Below are positions 32,841 to 43,480 of a DNA stretch of 57,165 nucleotides, in pieces. A program made the position numbers and the translations under genes. The stretch comes from Gnetum montanum (lineage: Eukaryota; Streptophyta; Gnetopsida; Gnetales; Gnetaceae): the NCBI GenBank assembly GCA_015680685.1, contig MNCI01037641.1:160120-217284 (forward strand). Reading direction: 5' to 3'. Numbering within the stretch: the first letter of the stretch is position 1; each line of letters starts with the position of its first letter. The notes under the pieces are model-generated. The model searched no databases and was not told the DNA's origin. It saw nothing but the letters and a program-made list of their open reading frames with translations.

Positions 32841-35800
32841 TCAGATGTAGAATGGTTTCAGGTACATGTGATTTGTAGGGTTGGCGAACTCATTTCCATC
32901 CATGTCAGTGAGTTTGAATGCCCCATTGTCGTATGCCTTAGTGACCAAGTAAGGCCCTTCCCAATTGGCTGAGAATTTGTCCGAGTGTTCATGGACCATC
33001 TTGAGGACAAGGTCACCTTCTTTGATTGGATGCTTGTGTACGTTATGTTGATGTCGCCATCATTGTTGCTTTTGGTACCACTCAATTTGATCCAGCATGC
33101 GTGTACATTCCTCCTCCACCAAGTCAAGGTCAACAATGCACAATTCATCATTTTCACCTTCATCGAGGAGTCCAGAGAGAATGATCCACAATGAGGGTAC
33201 CTGCAATTCCAAAGGTAAAACAGCTTCTGATCCATAAACAAGACTATAGGGTGTTCTACTTGTGGACTTTTAATGCATCGTTTGATATGCCCATAGTACA
33301 TAAACTAGCCGTTCATGCCATCTTCTTTTGCTCTGATGAAGCATTTTCTTGAGCACCATGATGATAGTTTTATTCGTGGACTCTGCTTGACCATTGCTTT
33401 GTGTGTAGTATGGTGATGAAAATGAGTGTTTGATGCCTAAGCTCTCATAGAAGTTTTTAGTTTTGGCACTGGTGAATTATGGCCCATTATCGGTGATTAT
33501 GGTCATTGGAACACTAAAACGGGTTACAATGTTCTTGAGTATAAAATTGCACACTTGTTTGGATGTGGTCTTCCCAAGGGGGATAGCTTCTACCAATTTT
33601 GTGAAGTATTTAGTTGCAATGATGATGAAGCTATGTCCTGCTGAAGATGGGGTAGTTATCGGTCCAATGATGTCTAACCCCCATTTCTGGAAAGGCCATG
33701 TGATTTGTGTTGTATGCAACTCATTAGGTGGCACATGTATTAAATTACCATGCTTCTAATCGATGTTGCATGTTTTGACCTTGGAGAAACAATCATACTC
33801 CATGTGTGGCCAATAATAGCCTAAACATTTGATTTTTGTTTCCATTTCCTTAGGCACTATGTGTCCTTCACAAAGTCCTTCATGAACTTGCTCCACGATC
33901 GTGTGACCATTGGTGCTACTAATGCACACTAACAAAATGCCTTCATAGGATCTACGACATAACATGTCCCCTATTAATGCATATTATCGAGAACGTTTTC
34001 ACATCGCGTCCTTTTGAGCATTCATTAGATCTTGTGGCGGTTCACCACATAGAAGGTACTCTTTTATGTCATCATACCATTCTACTGCAAGTGTAGTACT
34101 AACAGATGCTATTGGTAGGTCATTGGGAGAGTTGGTTACGGGTTTGGCACAGTTCGTTATGGAACTAGGCAACGCATGAAACATGTCGGGTGTCACGTTT
34201 AGGGCTAGTGTTGCGAGTGCATCTGCAATGGTATTTTCGTTTCTGGGAATATGTTGCACATCTATATTTGTTAACTGTTTCAACAAGTGTTTGGTTAAGT
34301 TACAATATGACTATAAATGTGAAGCTTTACATGCAAAAACATCCATGACTTGATTGATTGCCAGCTGTGAATCACCTCAAATTGCGAGCCATGTGATTCT
34401 TGAAGCTAGCGCTACCATAAGACCTCTGAGAAGACCTTCGTACTCTGCCATGTTGTTGGTACAAGGGAAGTTTAGTCGATAGGCAAAGGGTTGAATTTCT
34501 CCAAAGGGATACATTATGATGGCTGTAGCACTTCCTCCTCGGGAGGTTGATGCTCCATCAAAGTATAAGATTGCATCGTAGTTGTTGGGCATGGTGTCTA
34601 TGATGTTCATGTTCTCATCAGGGAACTCAGGATTGATCGTTGCTTGGTCTTACATCAGTGAGGTGGTCATTTGATTGACTATTGCTTGACCCTTTGTGGA
34701 AGATTGAGCTATGTAGCGCAGGTCAAACTCAGCAATCATCACCTTCCATCTAGCTATCTTGCTTGATTTGTAAATGTTATTGGTGATAGCTCTGAGCACA
34801 TTATCTTTACAAATAATGTTGACTTGGTTACGAAAGAGATAATGTTGCCACTTCTTCAAGGAAAAGATAAGGGCTAGACATGACCTCTCGATGTCATTGT
34901 ATCTTTGTTCATGAGCCACTAACGCATGGTTTAGGTAGTAGATAGGGATTTTGGTTCCATTCTCGTTTCTGACAAAGCATAGAAGCGATCGATGAATTTG
35001 ATGTCGCAAGGTAGATGTAGAAAGGCTTGTTGTTCTGCAAGGGATAAACTATCAGTAGTTGAGCTAGTGCCATTTTGATGTTCTCAAAGGCTTCCTGGCA
35101 CTATTGAGTCCATTGAAAATGGACATTTTTGTGTAATAAATGCTGCATGGGTTTCAACTTGTCCATCAGTTTTTCGATGAAGCACCTAATAAACTGTAAT
35201 CTACCTTGTAGACCGCATAGTTCAATAAGGTTGGTAGGTGGTATCAAATTTGTTATTGCCTCAACCTTATCAGGATCTACTCATATCCCTGTTTCAAATA
35301 CTATGAATCCAAGCATTTTTCCTATTTTGACTCCAAAGACACATTTCTTTGGGTTAAGTCTGAGCTGATACTTGAGACAACGTTTGAGTACCAAGTCTAG
35401 ATCATTGATGTTTTGCTCAGTTTTTTTTGACTTGACCGCGATGTCATCTACGTAATCATTGAGTGAATTAAGCATATAATCACTAAAGATGTATGTCATC
35501 GCTCGCTGATATGTAGCACCAACATTTTTTAGACCGAATGACATCATTATATAACAGAATGTACCTCATGATGTCATAAAGGTTTTTCTGAGTTGATGTT
35601 CTGCATTGATCCTAATCTGGTTATATCTCGAGAATCTAGCCATAAAGGACAACAATGCATGCCCAACAGTTGAATCAACAAGTTGATCGATATCGGGTAG
35701 GGGAAAGTCATCTTTTATGGTTGCTATGTTGAGGTCACGGAAGTCAATGCATAGGCAAATGCTCCCATTCTTCTTTGGGACTACAACCATCTTGGACACC

Positions 35801-36284
35801 CAATCGAAATAGTCAATGGCTCGGATGAAACCAACTTGGTAAAGTTTCATGATCTCATTACGAACAGCTAACACTATCTCAGGTTTAACCTTTCAAGGAT
35901 GATGTTATGCTAGACTATTCAAGGGTCTAGTCCTGGCATATCAGTATAGGACCAAGCAAATGCTTTCATGTTGTCTTTCAGCACTTGAGCTATGTCACTG
36001 GCCAGTCGTGGATTTAATAGAGTACTCAGTTTTAATATTTTAACTTCGCCATCAGACATAGTAATGGGGACTTTGGCGAGGGGATCTTCGGTGATGTTAT
36101 TGACCTCTAAGTCTAGATTTTTCATCATTCCCTTAAAGCAATCAATTTTTTCTTATATTGATTCCACAAAATTATCATGAGTTGATGATGAGTCTAGATC
36201 AATGGATTCTAGATTGGTTTCTTGTTGAATGGTCCCATGTGGTCCATTGATAGACAACGGTGAGAAGAAGTGCTTGCTATCCAT
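32841..36284 (-). pseudogene. Tat-D pol: RT, RNase H, archaeal-type RNase H, integrase
   Basis: Starts at a Met at 36284. KAFAWSYTDMPGLDP (about 36130) is the usual Tat entry to RT. RT follows with KKNGSI, DFPLPDIDQL and an intact YVDDIAVKS. RNase H has HALVAHEQRYNDIERSCLAL (about 34900). The archaeal-type RNase H at 34610-34300 has YFDGASTSRGGSA and NNMAEYEGLLRGL. Integrase has HIVPKEMETKIKCLGYYWPH, then the three catalytic positions in LDIIGP, ITDNGP and QAEST, and a C-terminus ending YLKPFYI before TGA at 32841. Frame breaks lie near 35890 and between 35280 and 35010, with few stops elsewhere. Confidence 0.9.
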
Positions 36285-36413
36285 GTGTTTGCCCCTACTA
36301 ATTAAATGGGAAGCCATGTGAGCAAGGGTGAGTTGCTATTTATTGTAAAGTTAATTTCTACGTCTTAATGCAACTAAGGCATGCAATGAATATTTTATCG
36401 TCATACATGAACG
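36285..36413 (-). other. Tat-D sequence upstream of pol start
   Basis: Short A/T-rich spacer. If an intron joins pro to RT in this element, its acceptor on the minus strand should lie in this stretch or shortly to its right. Confidence 0.3.
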
Positions 36414-36474
36414 CTTGGTAGTTTTAGGCCTTACCCGGGCTAGGTGTGGCAGTTTAAGGCCATACCGAGCCATC
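36414..36474 (+). repeat. Boundary repeats, two units (between RT and antisense gene, Tat-D)
   Basis: GGTAGTTTTAGGCCTTACCC followed about 30 bases later by GGCAGTTTAAGGCCATACCG. Together with 42330-42511 these bracket the opposite-strand gene. Confidence 0.7.
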
Positions 36475-36719
36475 TGCCAGTCATGTTCCAAGTATATACA
36501 AGTATTATAATTTTTTGTGATTGTTGGATTTTTGTGGATTTCTTTCTTTTTTGTCCAAATACATGGGTTACTTTAAAAAACTTAATAAATATGTATGAGA
36601 GAAACAAAAAGAAGTAGCTACTTTGGGAGCACAAGAATAAAGTAAAAATAAATAAGTGGAGAAAGGACGGAGCACTACGTAATTACAAAAATGGGAGAAA
36701 AATGAACCCAAATGTAGCG

Positions 36720-38060
36720 TAAGCTTGAGTAACTGGGCATAACATGAGTTAGAGGACCAGTGATGCAGCATGAGTGACTAGGAATGCAAAACATGAGAAA
36801 GATGAAGGGCAAGGGGAAGCAGGAACGAGGGAAGGGGAAGAGGTAGGCAAGCTTGATGTTTGTGGAGGAGAGCGAGGAGCTACTCTGACGCCTTCCACAA
36901 CCTAGGGTTTCTTTGTGGGTTGGAACCCTGCACAAGTTTATTTCTTCCCCCCCATTTTTTTGCAGTGTAGCATCAATAAGTGGTAGCATAAGTTAGGAGA
37001 GCCACATATTTTTGGTGCCTATGGAAGACTTCTAGTTGTGTTGATAGAGATGGTGTTTCCTGCCTACGTTCCAAGGTTTTTGTGTTCATTTTAATTCATA
37101 ATTGTAACGTGATTTCCTCTAAGATTGCAGCGTGATTTACTCTAAGATTGCAGCATGAGTTGCCCTCAGCATGAGTGGCCCTAAAACAATCACGTTTTGG
37201 TGGATTTTTTGTTATGTTTTGAGGGTCTATTATTTCAATTCTGGATTTGGGGCTACTATTTTTATTCTTGTTGCTAGTTCTGGGCTAGCGTGAGCAACAT
37301 AGGGCATACCCACAAGCAACGTGAGTTGCAAGGATTGCCACGTTTTGGATATTTTTTGTTGTGTTTTGGTCGGGAAAACCAGGGTTTTGAATTGTTGTTC
37401 ATTGTGATATAAATTGCAGGGCTGTATCTCTAGCGTTAGTTGCAGGGCTATTTGAAATATAGCATGTTCCAGGGCCTTTTAGACCAAGGTGTGAGTTACT
37501 GGCCTTTTTCTTGGCCGCATGAGGGGTTTGCTTCAACATGGTGAACTATTGTTAGCAGCGTTAGTGACTGCCTTGGAGCATGAGTCAATGTTGGTAAGGT
37601 GATCAACTGCCCTGGATTGCATCGTGAGCCAACCCTAAAGTTCACACTACAAGCAAATTCCAGCATGAGGTAACCACCTTGCAGCGTTAGCTACTACCTT
37701 GGCAACATAAGGCATTCTGTTGGCTACATGAGACAATGTTTTGGCCTCGCAGTTGCTTTGGTAGCATGAGTTCACTGTTCACCACAGCATGAGCAACCTT
37801 ACGCCACATGAGCAACCTCACGTGCAGTGTGAGTTCTTCCCACATAAAGCGTGAGTGACCATCAAGTACAGCGTAAATTGTTGTCTTCAGTTGCACTTGC
37901 AACATTACCAGCTTCTACTGCAACGTAAGTAACCCTCATTGTTGCATGAGTTTGCTATCCTGGTAGCATGAGTTACCTTTATCGTAAGCTACTGCCATCT
38001 CTAGTTATTACCCAATTGATTTATCATGTGTAGCGTGAGTTTCTTTTACGTGCAGTGTGA
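36720..38060 (+). repeat. AGCGTGAG-word cluster upstream of the antisense gene (Tat-D)
   Basis: More than twenty copies of AGCGTGAGT or its decayed forms (AGCATGAGT, AGTGTGAGT, AACGTGAGT), mostly 20-60 bases apart, for example at about 36764, 37124, 37286, 37311, 37756, 37788, 37847 and 38033. Spacing is irregular. The position matches the hairpin array of Tat-A. ORFs here are shadows. Confidence 0.7.
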
Positions 38061-38381
38061 GTTGCAGGATTTAAAATGGTGTGAACTATGTGATACTTTT
38101 CACTTATAGGTCTGATGATTTTTAGTAACTTAAACCAATAATGTGATTTTTGCAAACGTTGTTCTTTTAATGTTGGTGTTACTTAGTGGATTCCAATGTT
38201 CCCCATGGAGCATTAGATGCACCAAAAAAATGCTAGATTTCTTGTCCCAAGGGGTAATCTTGCGTGTGCATTGAATGTTATTTACTCATTAGGCTTATTT
38301 AATTATTTTTTTATTTTGTTTGTTCAGTTTATATGTTTTATACATTTTAAGTTACTTACTTAAGGTTCTGGCTCTGTGCAG
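38061..38381 (+). other. T-rich intron-like sequence before antisense exon 1 (Tat-D)
   Basis: Ends TTCTGGCTCTGTGCAG, a strong acceptor at 38381. Implies at least one further upstream exon; its donor is not identified. Confidence 0.4.
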
Positions 38382-41300
38382 GGGACTTAAGCCCTTTCTT
38401 TTGGTGGTGGAACTCATGGGTGTGTTGTCATGGTTTGGCCCCTTGGAGCCCAACACATCTCATCATGACATGGAGATTGGATCACAAGGGTTATGGTTTC
38501 ATCCGGGCTCTAGTGAATTTCTATCTTTTATCCTACAGGGTTTTAGCATGATCATCTGGTCTCATTTAAGTGAATAGTTGGCTTGTAGTGTTGTTGAGAC
38601 CATACTACCTAGCTCATCTCATAACATATTGGCCTTCATCGCTGATGTGGATGAGGGATTATTTAAAGTTGATGGAGGTCCTTCCTAAGGTCCTCGATCT
38701 ACCCGTACTCTGACTCATGTTTGGGAGTTACCATCTTGTAGCCACTACAATAGAAATAACACCCTTTTTCTAGCTTTCTGTGTACATACATTATTCCAAA
38801 ATCCACTTGGAACAGTGTACAGGGTGGATAGGTAAGCTCTTTTTTATTTATCTTTATCTTGTTTGCTTTGGTGTTATCCTGTTGTTTATGTTCGGTTTTG
38901 CTTTATCTTGGTAGGCCCCATTTTGATGAGCATGGAATGCGCAGGAATGATGATGGACTTGACTTAACGCGTACAGCCTTGGAGGCTTTCATGGTGGGCC
39001 CCACTCTTCGTGGTACCGTCTTGGCTCAAACCAAGGGTGCTATTGTCCATTATCATAAGCAGTTTTCCAGGGCCTTTGAACATTGTGAAGCTCGTGGATG
39101 GCTACATGAAGATTGGTCTCGCAATGGATCCACTTTCCCTCAAGCAGTTGATTCAGTGCCAAGTGTGCCTGATCCATTTGGTAATGGTAAGTGATTATGC
39201 TCTAAGCTTCATTTTTATCTTTGCTACCCCATTGTTTATCATTATTTTGCTCTTTTGTTTAACGTGTTCTTACAGTGGATATTACCCCTGGTGGGGTTAC
39301 CATCATGTCTGGGCATACTAAGGGTACCCTGTTCATGAAGTACGAGGAGACAGAAGATTCGCAATGGTGGTTGCATACAAAGACACCTCAACATGTGATC
39401 ACTTGCCTTACTGATGCTGGTTTGATGGATTTATTTAGTGCATTGACTCCTAACGCTCCCATGACTGAAATGGTTTCCATCGTTGATTCTTTCAACGATG
39501 ATGTTACTTATTTTAGCACGTGAGTCTGGGGGATTAAGGTTGTATTCCATTTGACTACTAAATTCTTTTCAAATCTCTTTGGTGTACCGGTAGATGGTGT
39601 CAAAGTGGTAGTGGACAGGGCGAATAGAGAAGGCTGCATGATTAAGGACCTTGAGGAATGGCTGGGTGTGTCTTGGGGTTCCAAGGACTTCCCTATGCAA
39701 GTGGACTCTAAAGTGATGGAAGTGAATTTTTTGTACCCATTGTTTAGAGCACGCACATTTCCCAAGTCTCTATCTCAAGTGAGAACTCTTGGGGTGGAGC
39801 CCGCACATATCATGCGCTTGATCCTAGAGACTAGTATGCATTATAACTGGGCACAATTCCTAGTTTCGGGCTTCTGTGGGGAGATTATCAAATTGCATTC
39901 TAACATGAATGCGTAGTCCCACTTCACTTTTGCATTCTTTGCAGGCTACCTCCGTAGATTCGTGGAGTTCGTAGTGGTTCACAGAGGTAGTCAGTATGTG
40001 TTGAGGGACCGTGCCCAAATATCTCACCCTTGGATCCATCACCTGTTCGTCCTTACCAGATCCCATGATGCTCCCGAAGGTATTGAGGAATTAGTCTCCA
40101 TTACAATAGGGGATGTTACTAGTCATTCCCATCATACACAGGATAGCATAGGGTTGGAACCAGCTATGTTGCACACCACTGCCAAGAGAGCTGATCGTGT
40201 GATCAAAGAGACGATCGAGAAGGCTAAGTCTAAGGTGCGGAGACATGAGCATCGTAGGGAATCTGGTCCGGAGACTAGACCACCAAGAGCAAAATGCATT
40301 AGATTCATATTGCCAAAACGAGGTAAGTACATTTTATTTATTGTTAGTTTTCTTTCTTTCTTTTTGATTTTATTTACTCATTTAAACTGGTAAAGTCATG
40401 TTAACTTTGAATTTATGTATGTCATCAGAGGAAACCCCTGAAAGAGAAAGGGAAGAATTAGCTCTAGTGGTTGAACCAGAAGAGATTCCCATCGAGTTGA
40501 ATGGGGAAGAGGGAGAAGATGCCCATGAAGAAGTGATCAGGGAGATTCTTATCTCCCTAGAAAAATGTGAGGAAGAAGCCATGGAAATGAATCTCGCTAA
40601 GGGTTTAGATATCTCTAGACATTCTAGTGAAGAGAAAGAGATGTTCGATGGCTACTTTGAGGGGTCATTACACCTTGGTGACCCACCTGAGTTGATTGAC
40701 CAAGGGGTTTTCGATATGTTTTACTTCATGCTCTATGTTTCCTCTACATATTTTTTGGTTTTGACTAGTTATGATGATTTTTGTTGATACAAGACTTAGG
40801 TGTTGAAACATCAGAGGCTCATAATCATTAGATAGAAGTACCAAGATTATGAACAATAGTCGAAACGGCAACTCAAGCTAGTTCAGAATCCATAAAATGA
40901 ACCTAAACCATGGCTTGAAATGCCAAACAAAGTGGACTTTGTTGCAGGCATTGTCAATGATGTGGTAGCTCGTTTATAAGAAGCTGACCCTAAATTAGGT
41001 ATGCACGTGTGATGTATAGCGTCGAATGAATTGAGTTAATTCATTATGTTTATTTTATTTTTCATTGTCTAAGTTGTGTGCTTCTTGCATTGGTAGGTGC
41101 TAAACTTCAATGGGATCCTTCCAAGGCAACCCATATCGATGCTCTGCCTAAACTTCCTGAAGACATTGGGCAAGTTTCTAGAAAGATTTATGATGCAGTC
41201 GTGGGTTGCGTGGTTCAAAATGCCAAATCTCTCTGGACTTGCAGGTGTTCTATTAAACATTTATGGCAGAAAGTTCATTCGGCAGAAAAGAATGTTTCCA

Positions 41301-42068
41301 AGCTAACAGAAGAGAGAAATGACTACAAAGCCCGTTATGATTTCGCATCTGCTAGGTTGGCAGGTGATAGTACTTAGCGTACTTCCGAGATCACCTATGC
41401 TCATTATTGGAATATCCTAAATAGCAAGGTACAGGTGACCTGGGAGCTAGCTAAACAAAGGGTCCAAATTGATTTGTTGAATCTTAAATGTCAGGATTGG
41501 AAATCCTTCACTGCCAAAGTACATAAATGGGGCCAGGATGAAAAAGATCACAAATACCAGTACAAGAAGTGGCTAAAAGAAGAGTTCGTTGAACATTATC
41601 AGTTAGAGATTTTTGTTGAGGGATTGGACTTGCACACTCCCTATGATCGGTTCGTTGAATGTACGGTAGTGGAGGGGTCTCCTGAGCGATCCATCACTAC
41701 TGCCTCTGGGGAAGTTTCGATAGGCCAATTTCCTCTTGAACGTCATTTCTGGACATCAGTGGACAAGGGTAAAGTTGTTGCCAATGTTGATTTAGGTCTC
41801 AAAGAAGATTGGTCGTGCATGCCAGAAGAAGAGATTCTTTGTCATATAGAATTTGGTCTTAGACCTTCTTCTCTTGTGAGTGTTCTAGTCTTGTGACTTT
41901 TTGTTATTTTTGTTTAGTTGTTTAATTACTTTTTATGTTTACTAATTAGTTGTTTTTGTACTTTTGTCATTATAGGGTCATGGTGGTGATGAGGGCGGCC
42001 CCAATGGAGCGGGACCCGATGGTGTGAAGAAGTTTGGGGATTAGCCACCTCCTAGCACTAATGTCTAG
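38382..42068 (+). pseudogene. Tat-D antisense multi-exon gene between protease and RT
   Basis: Seven exons joined by GT-AG introns with matching codon phase: 38382-38831, 38915-39186, 39276-40322, 40429-about 40700, 40794-40998, 41097-41875, 41976-42068. Roughly 900 codons. The first three exons form a globular part (FHPGSSEFLSFILQGFSM, LTRTALEAFMVGPTLRGT, SNLFGVPVDGVKVVVDRA, LRRFVEFVVVHRG). Exon 4 is very acidic (EETPEREREELALVVEPEE). Exons 5-6 are charged and helical (LTEERNDYKARYDFASARL), and exon 7 is a short Gly-rich tail. Only about seven in-frame stops are seen, all TAG, TAA or TGA at plausible Gln or Arg codons. Tat-A has the same exon order. Family not recognised; a plant-transposon or plant-mobile-domain origin is possible but unproven. 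The exon 4 donor is uncertain. Confidence 0.78.
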
Positions 42069-42329
42069 TTTAGCTTGTTATTCTTGTTAATCATGTCATT
42101 TTTTTTTGCAATTTTTTATTTTCGACAATGAATGGGAACATGTAACATGGTCATGATATAATACAATATGTTTACATTTTTTTAGCTCTTTTCTTTTAAA
42201 AAATGTAGATGTAAGAAGAATGATAGTGATGTAGACAAAATGTAAAGGGAAATCATAATATGAAAAACATAAAATATGGCTAAGAATGTAAACAAGGAAT
42301 CTATTTTTGATGATACTGAAATGCATGGT
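42069..42329. other. Spacer after antisense gene (Tat-D)
   Basis: A/T-rich, no gene. Probable 3' untranslated sequence of the antisense gene, with AATACAATATG-like words but no certain poly(A) signal. Confidence 0.4.
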
Positions 42330-42511
42330 GTCCTAGTTTAAGGCCATTTCAGGCCACGCACATCAGTTTAAAGTCATGACGGACCGTTGTACTTGTGTTA
42401 TAGAAGAGGGGAAATTTTAACTGTTTTGTGGTGGTTTTATGTCATTTCGGACATGTGGTAGTTTTACGTCATTTCGGACGTGTGGTAGTTTTACATCATT
42501 TCGGACATGTG
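42330..42511 (+). repeat. Boundary repeats between antisense gene and protease (Tat-D)
   Basis: Two diverged copies (CTAGTTTAAGGCCATTTCAGG, ATCAGTTTAAAGTCATGACGG) followed by three near-identical 27-base units starting GTGGTRGTTTTAYRTCATTT at about 42428, 42455 and 42482. The last three look recently amplified. Confidence 0.8.
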
Positions 42512-42639
42512 GTTTAACATTTGAGTAGCTTCTTGATTTTTCGAGGCTTGACATTAGGAGTAGGACATGTCGGTGTGATCCTATATTCAGCGTTTCTTTC
42601 GCTAGTTATGTCGAATGGTAATTTTGACCATGAGATGTC

Positions 42640-43480
42640 TGGGGGAATGACCCCTATGTCAGCATGTTCTAATGTTTCCACATTTTGTAATGTTTCTATG
42701 TCTTCTGGGGGATCATGGTTTGGATGTTTATTATCACTTTGGGTTTTTTTGGTGCATTGTCTTGTTTAGGCTCATCGGTGATGTCATCTTGTTTAAGCTT
42801 AGGGGTAGTGTCATCTTATTTAGATTCGTCGAATTTAACTTTTGAGCCTTGGTTTATGTCTATGTGTGAAGAGATGTTGGATGTAGCCATGTCACCAGGT
42901 ATAATGATTTCACCACCTTCTTAAGGTAAGTGAATCTCTTGATGGATGGGTGAGGATACCGTTTTTAATTGGGCTAACCAAGGTCGTCCCAAAATCAAGT
43001 TAAACCCTAGCATCTCATCTATGACCACAAACTTGGCTGACATGGGGAACTGGTCCCCCTCTATGAAGTCCAAAGTGAGTGTTCCTTTTACTATGACATG
43101 TGATCCATTGAATGATCTCAGGAATGTCATGGATGTTGGTTTTATCTGCTCTGTGAGCCCCAATTGTTTGATTATGGGGAATGGCAGTACGTTTGTGGCT
43201 ACCCCATCATCAACGTGCTTCCTATGTATTTTAAACTGGTTAACTTGTATGGTTATGAACATAGGTGCGGTGGTGACTTCTCCTATTTTTTTATCCTTTT
43301 TAATGTTATCCTCATGGAAGCTTAGTGATGTGGACCTTGCTCTTTGATGTGGAGACATTACTGCATGAATGGATGGTTCAGTTGCAGGTAAGTCTTCACT
43401 GATAGAGATATATATTAACATACATACTAGGGCTTCGCAGTGTACTTGAGAAGTCATCATTAGGTCATACAGGCTTAGCG
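42640..43480 (-). pseudogene. Tat-D aspartic protease, in frame with gag
   Basis: Retropepsin region with HVDDGVATNVLPFPIIKQLG, an MTFLRSFNGS flap segment, VIVKGTLTL and the closing ILGRPWLAQL, then SPIHQEI. The catalytic triplet reads D-D-G rather than D-S/T-G, and Tat-A has the same D-D-G. After the TAA at 42921 the frame continues as a Lys/Asp-rich tail to about 42640 with several TAG stops. It shares one uninterrupted frame with gag back to 46532. Confidence 0.82.

Noticed and set aside
27542-42068. Antisense gene as an ordinary host gene next to transposons
   Set aside because: The same gene with the same exon plan occurs in two separate Tat elements at the same internal position, so it travels with the elements.
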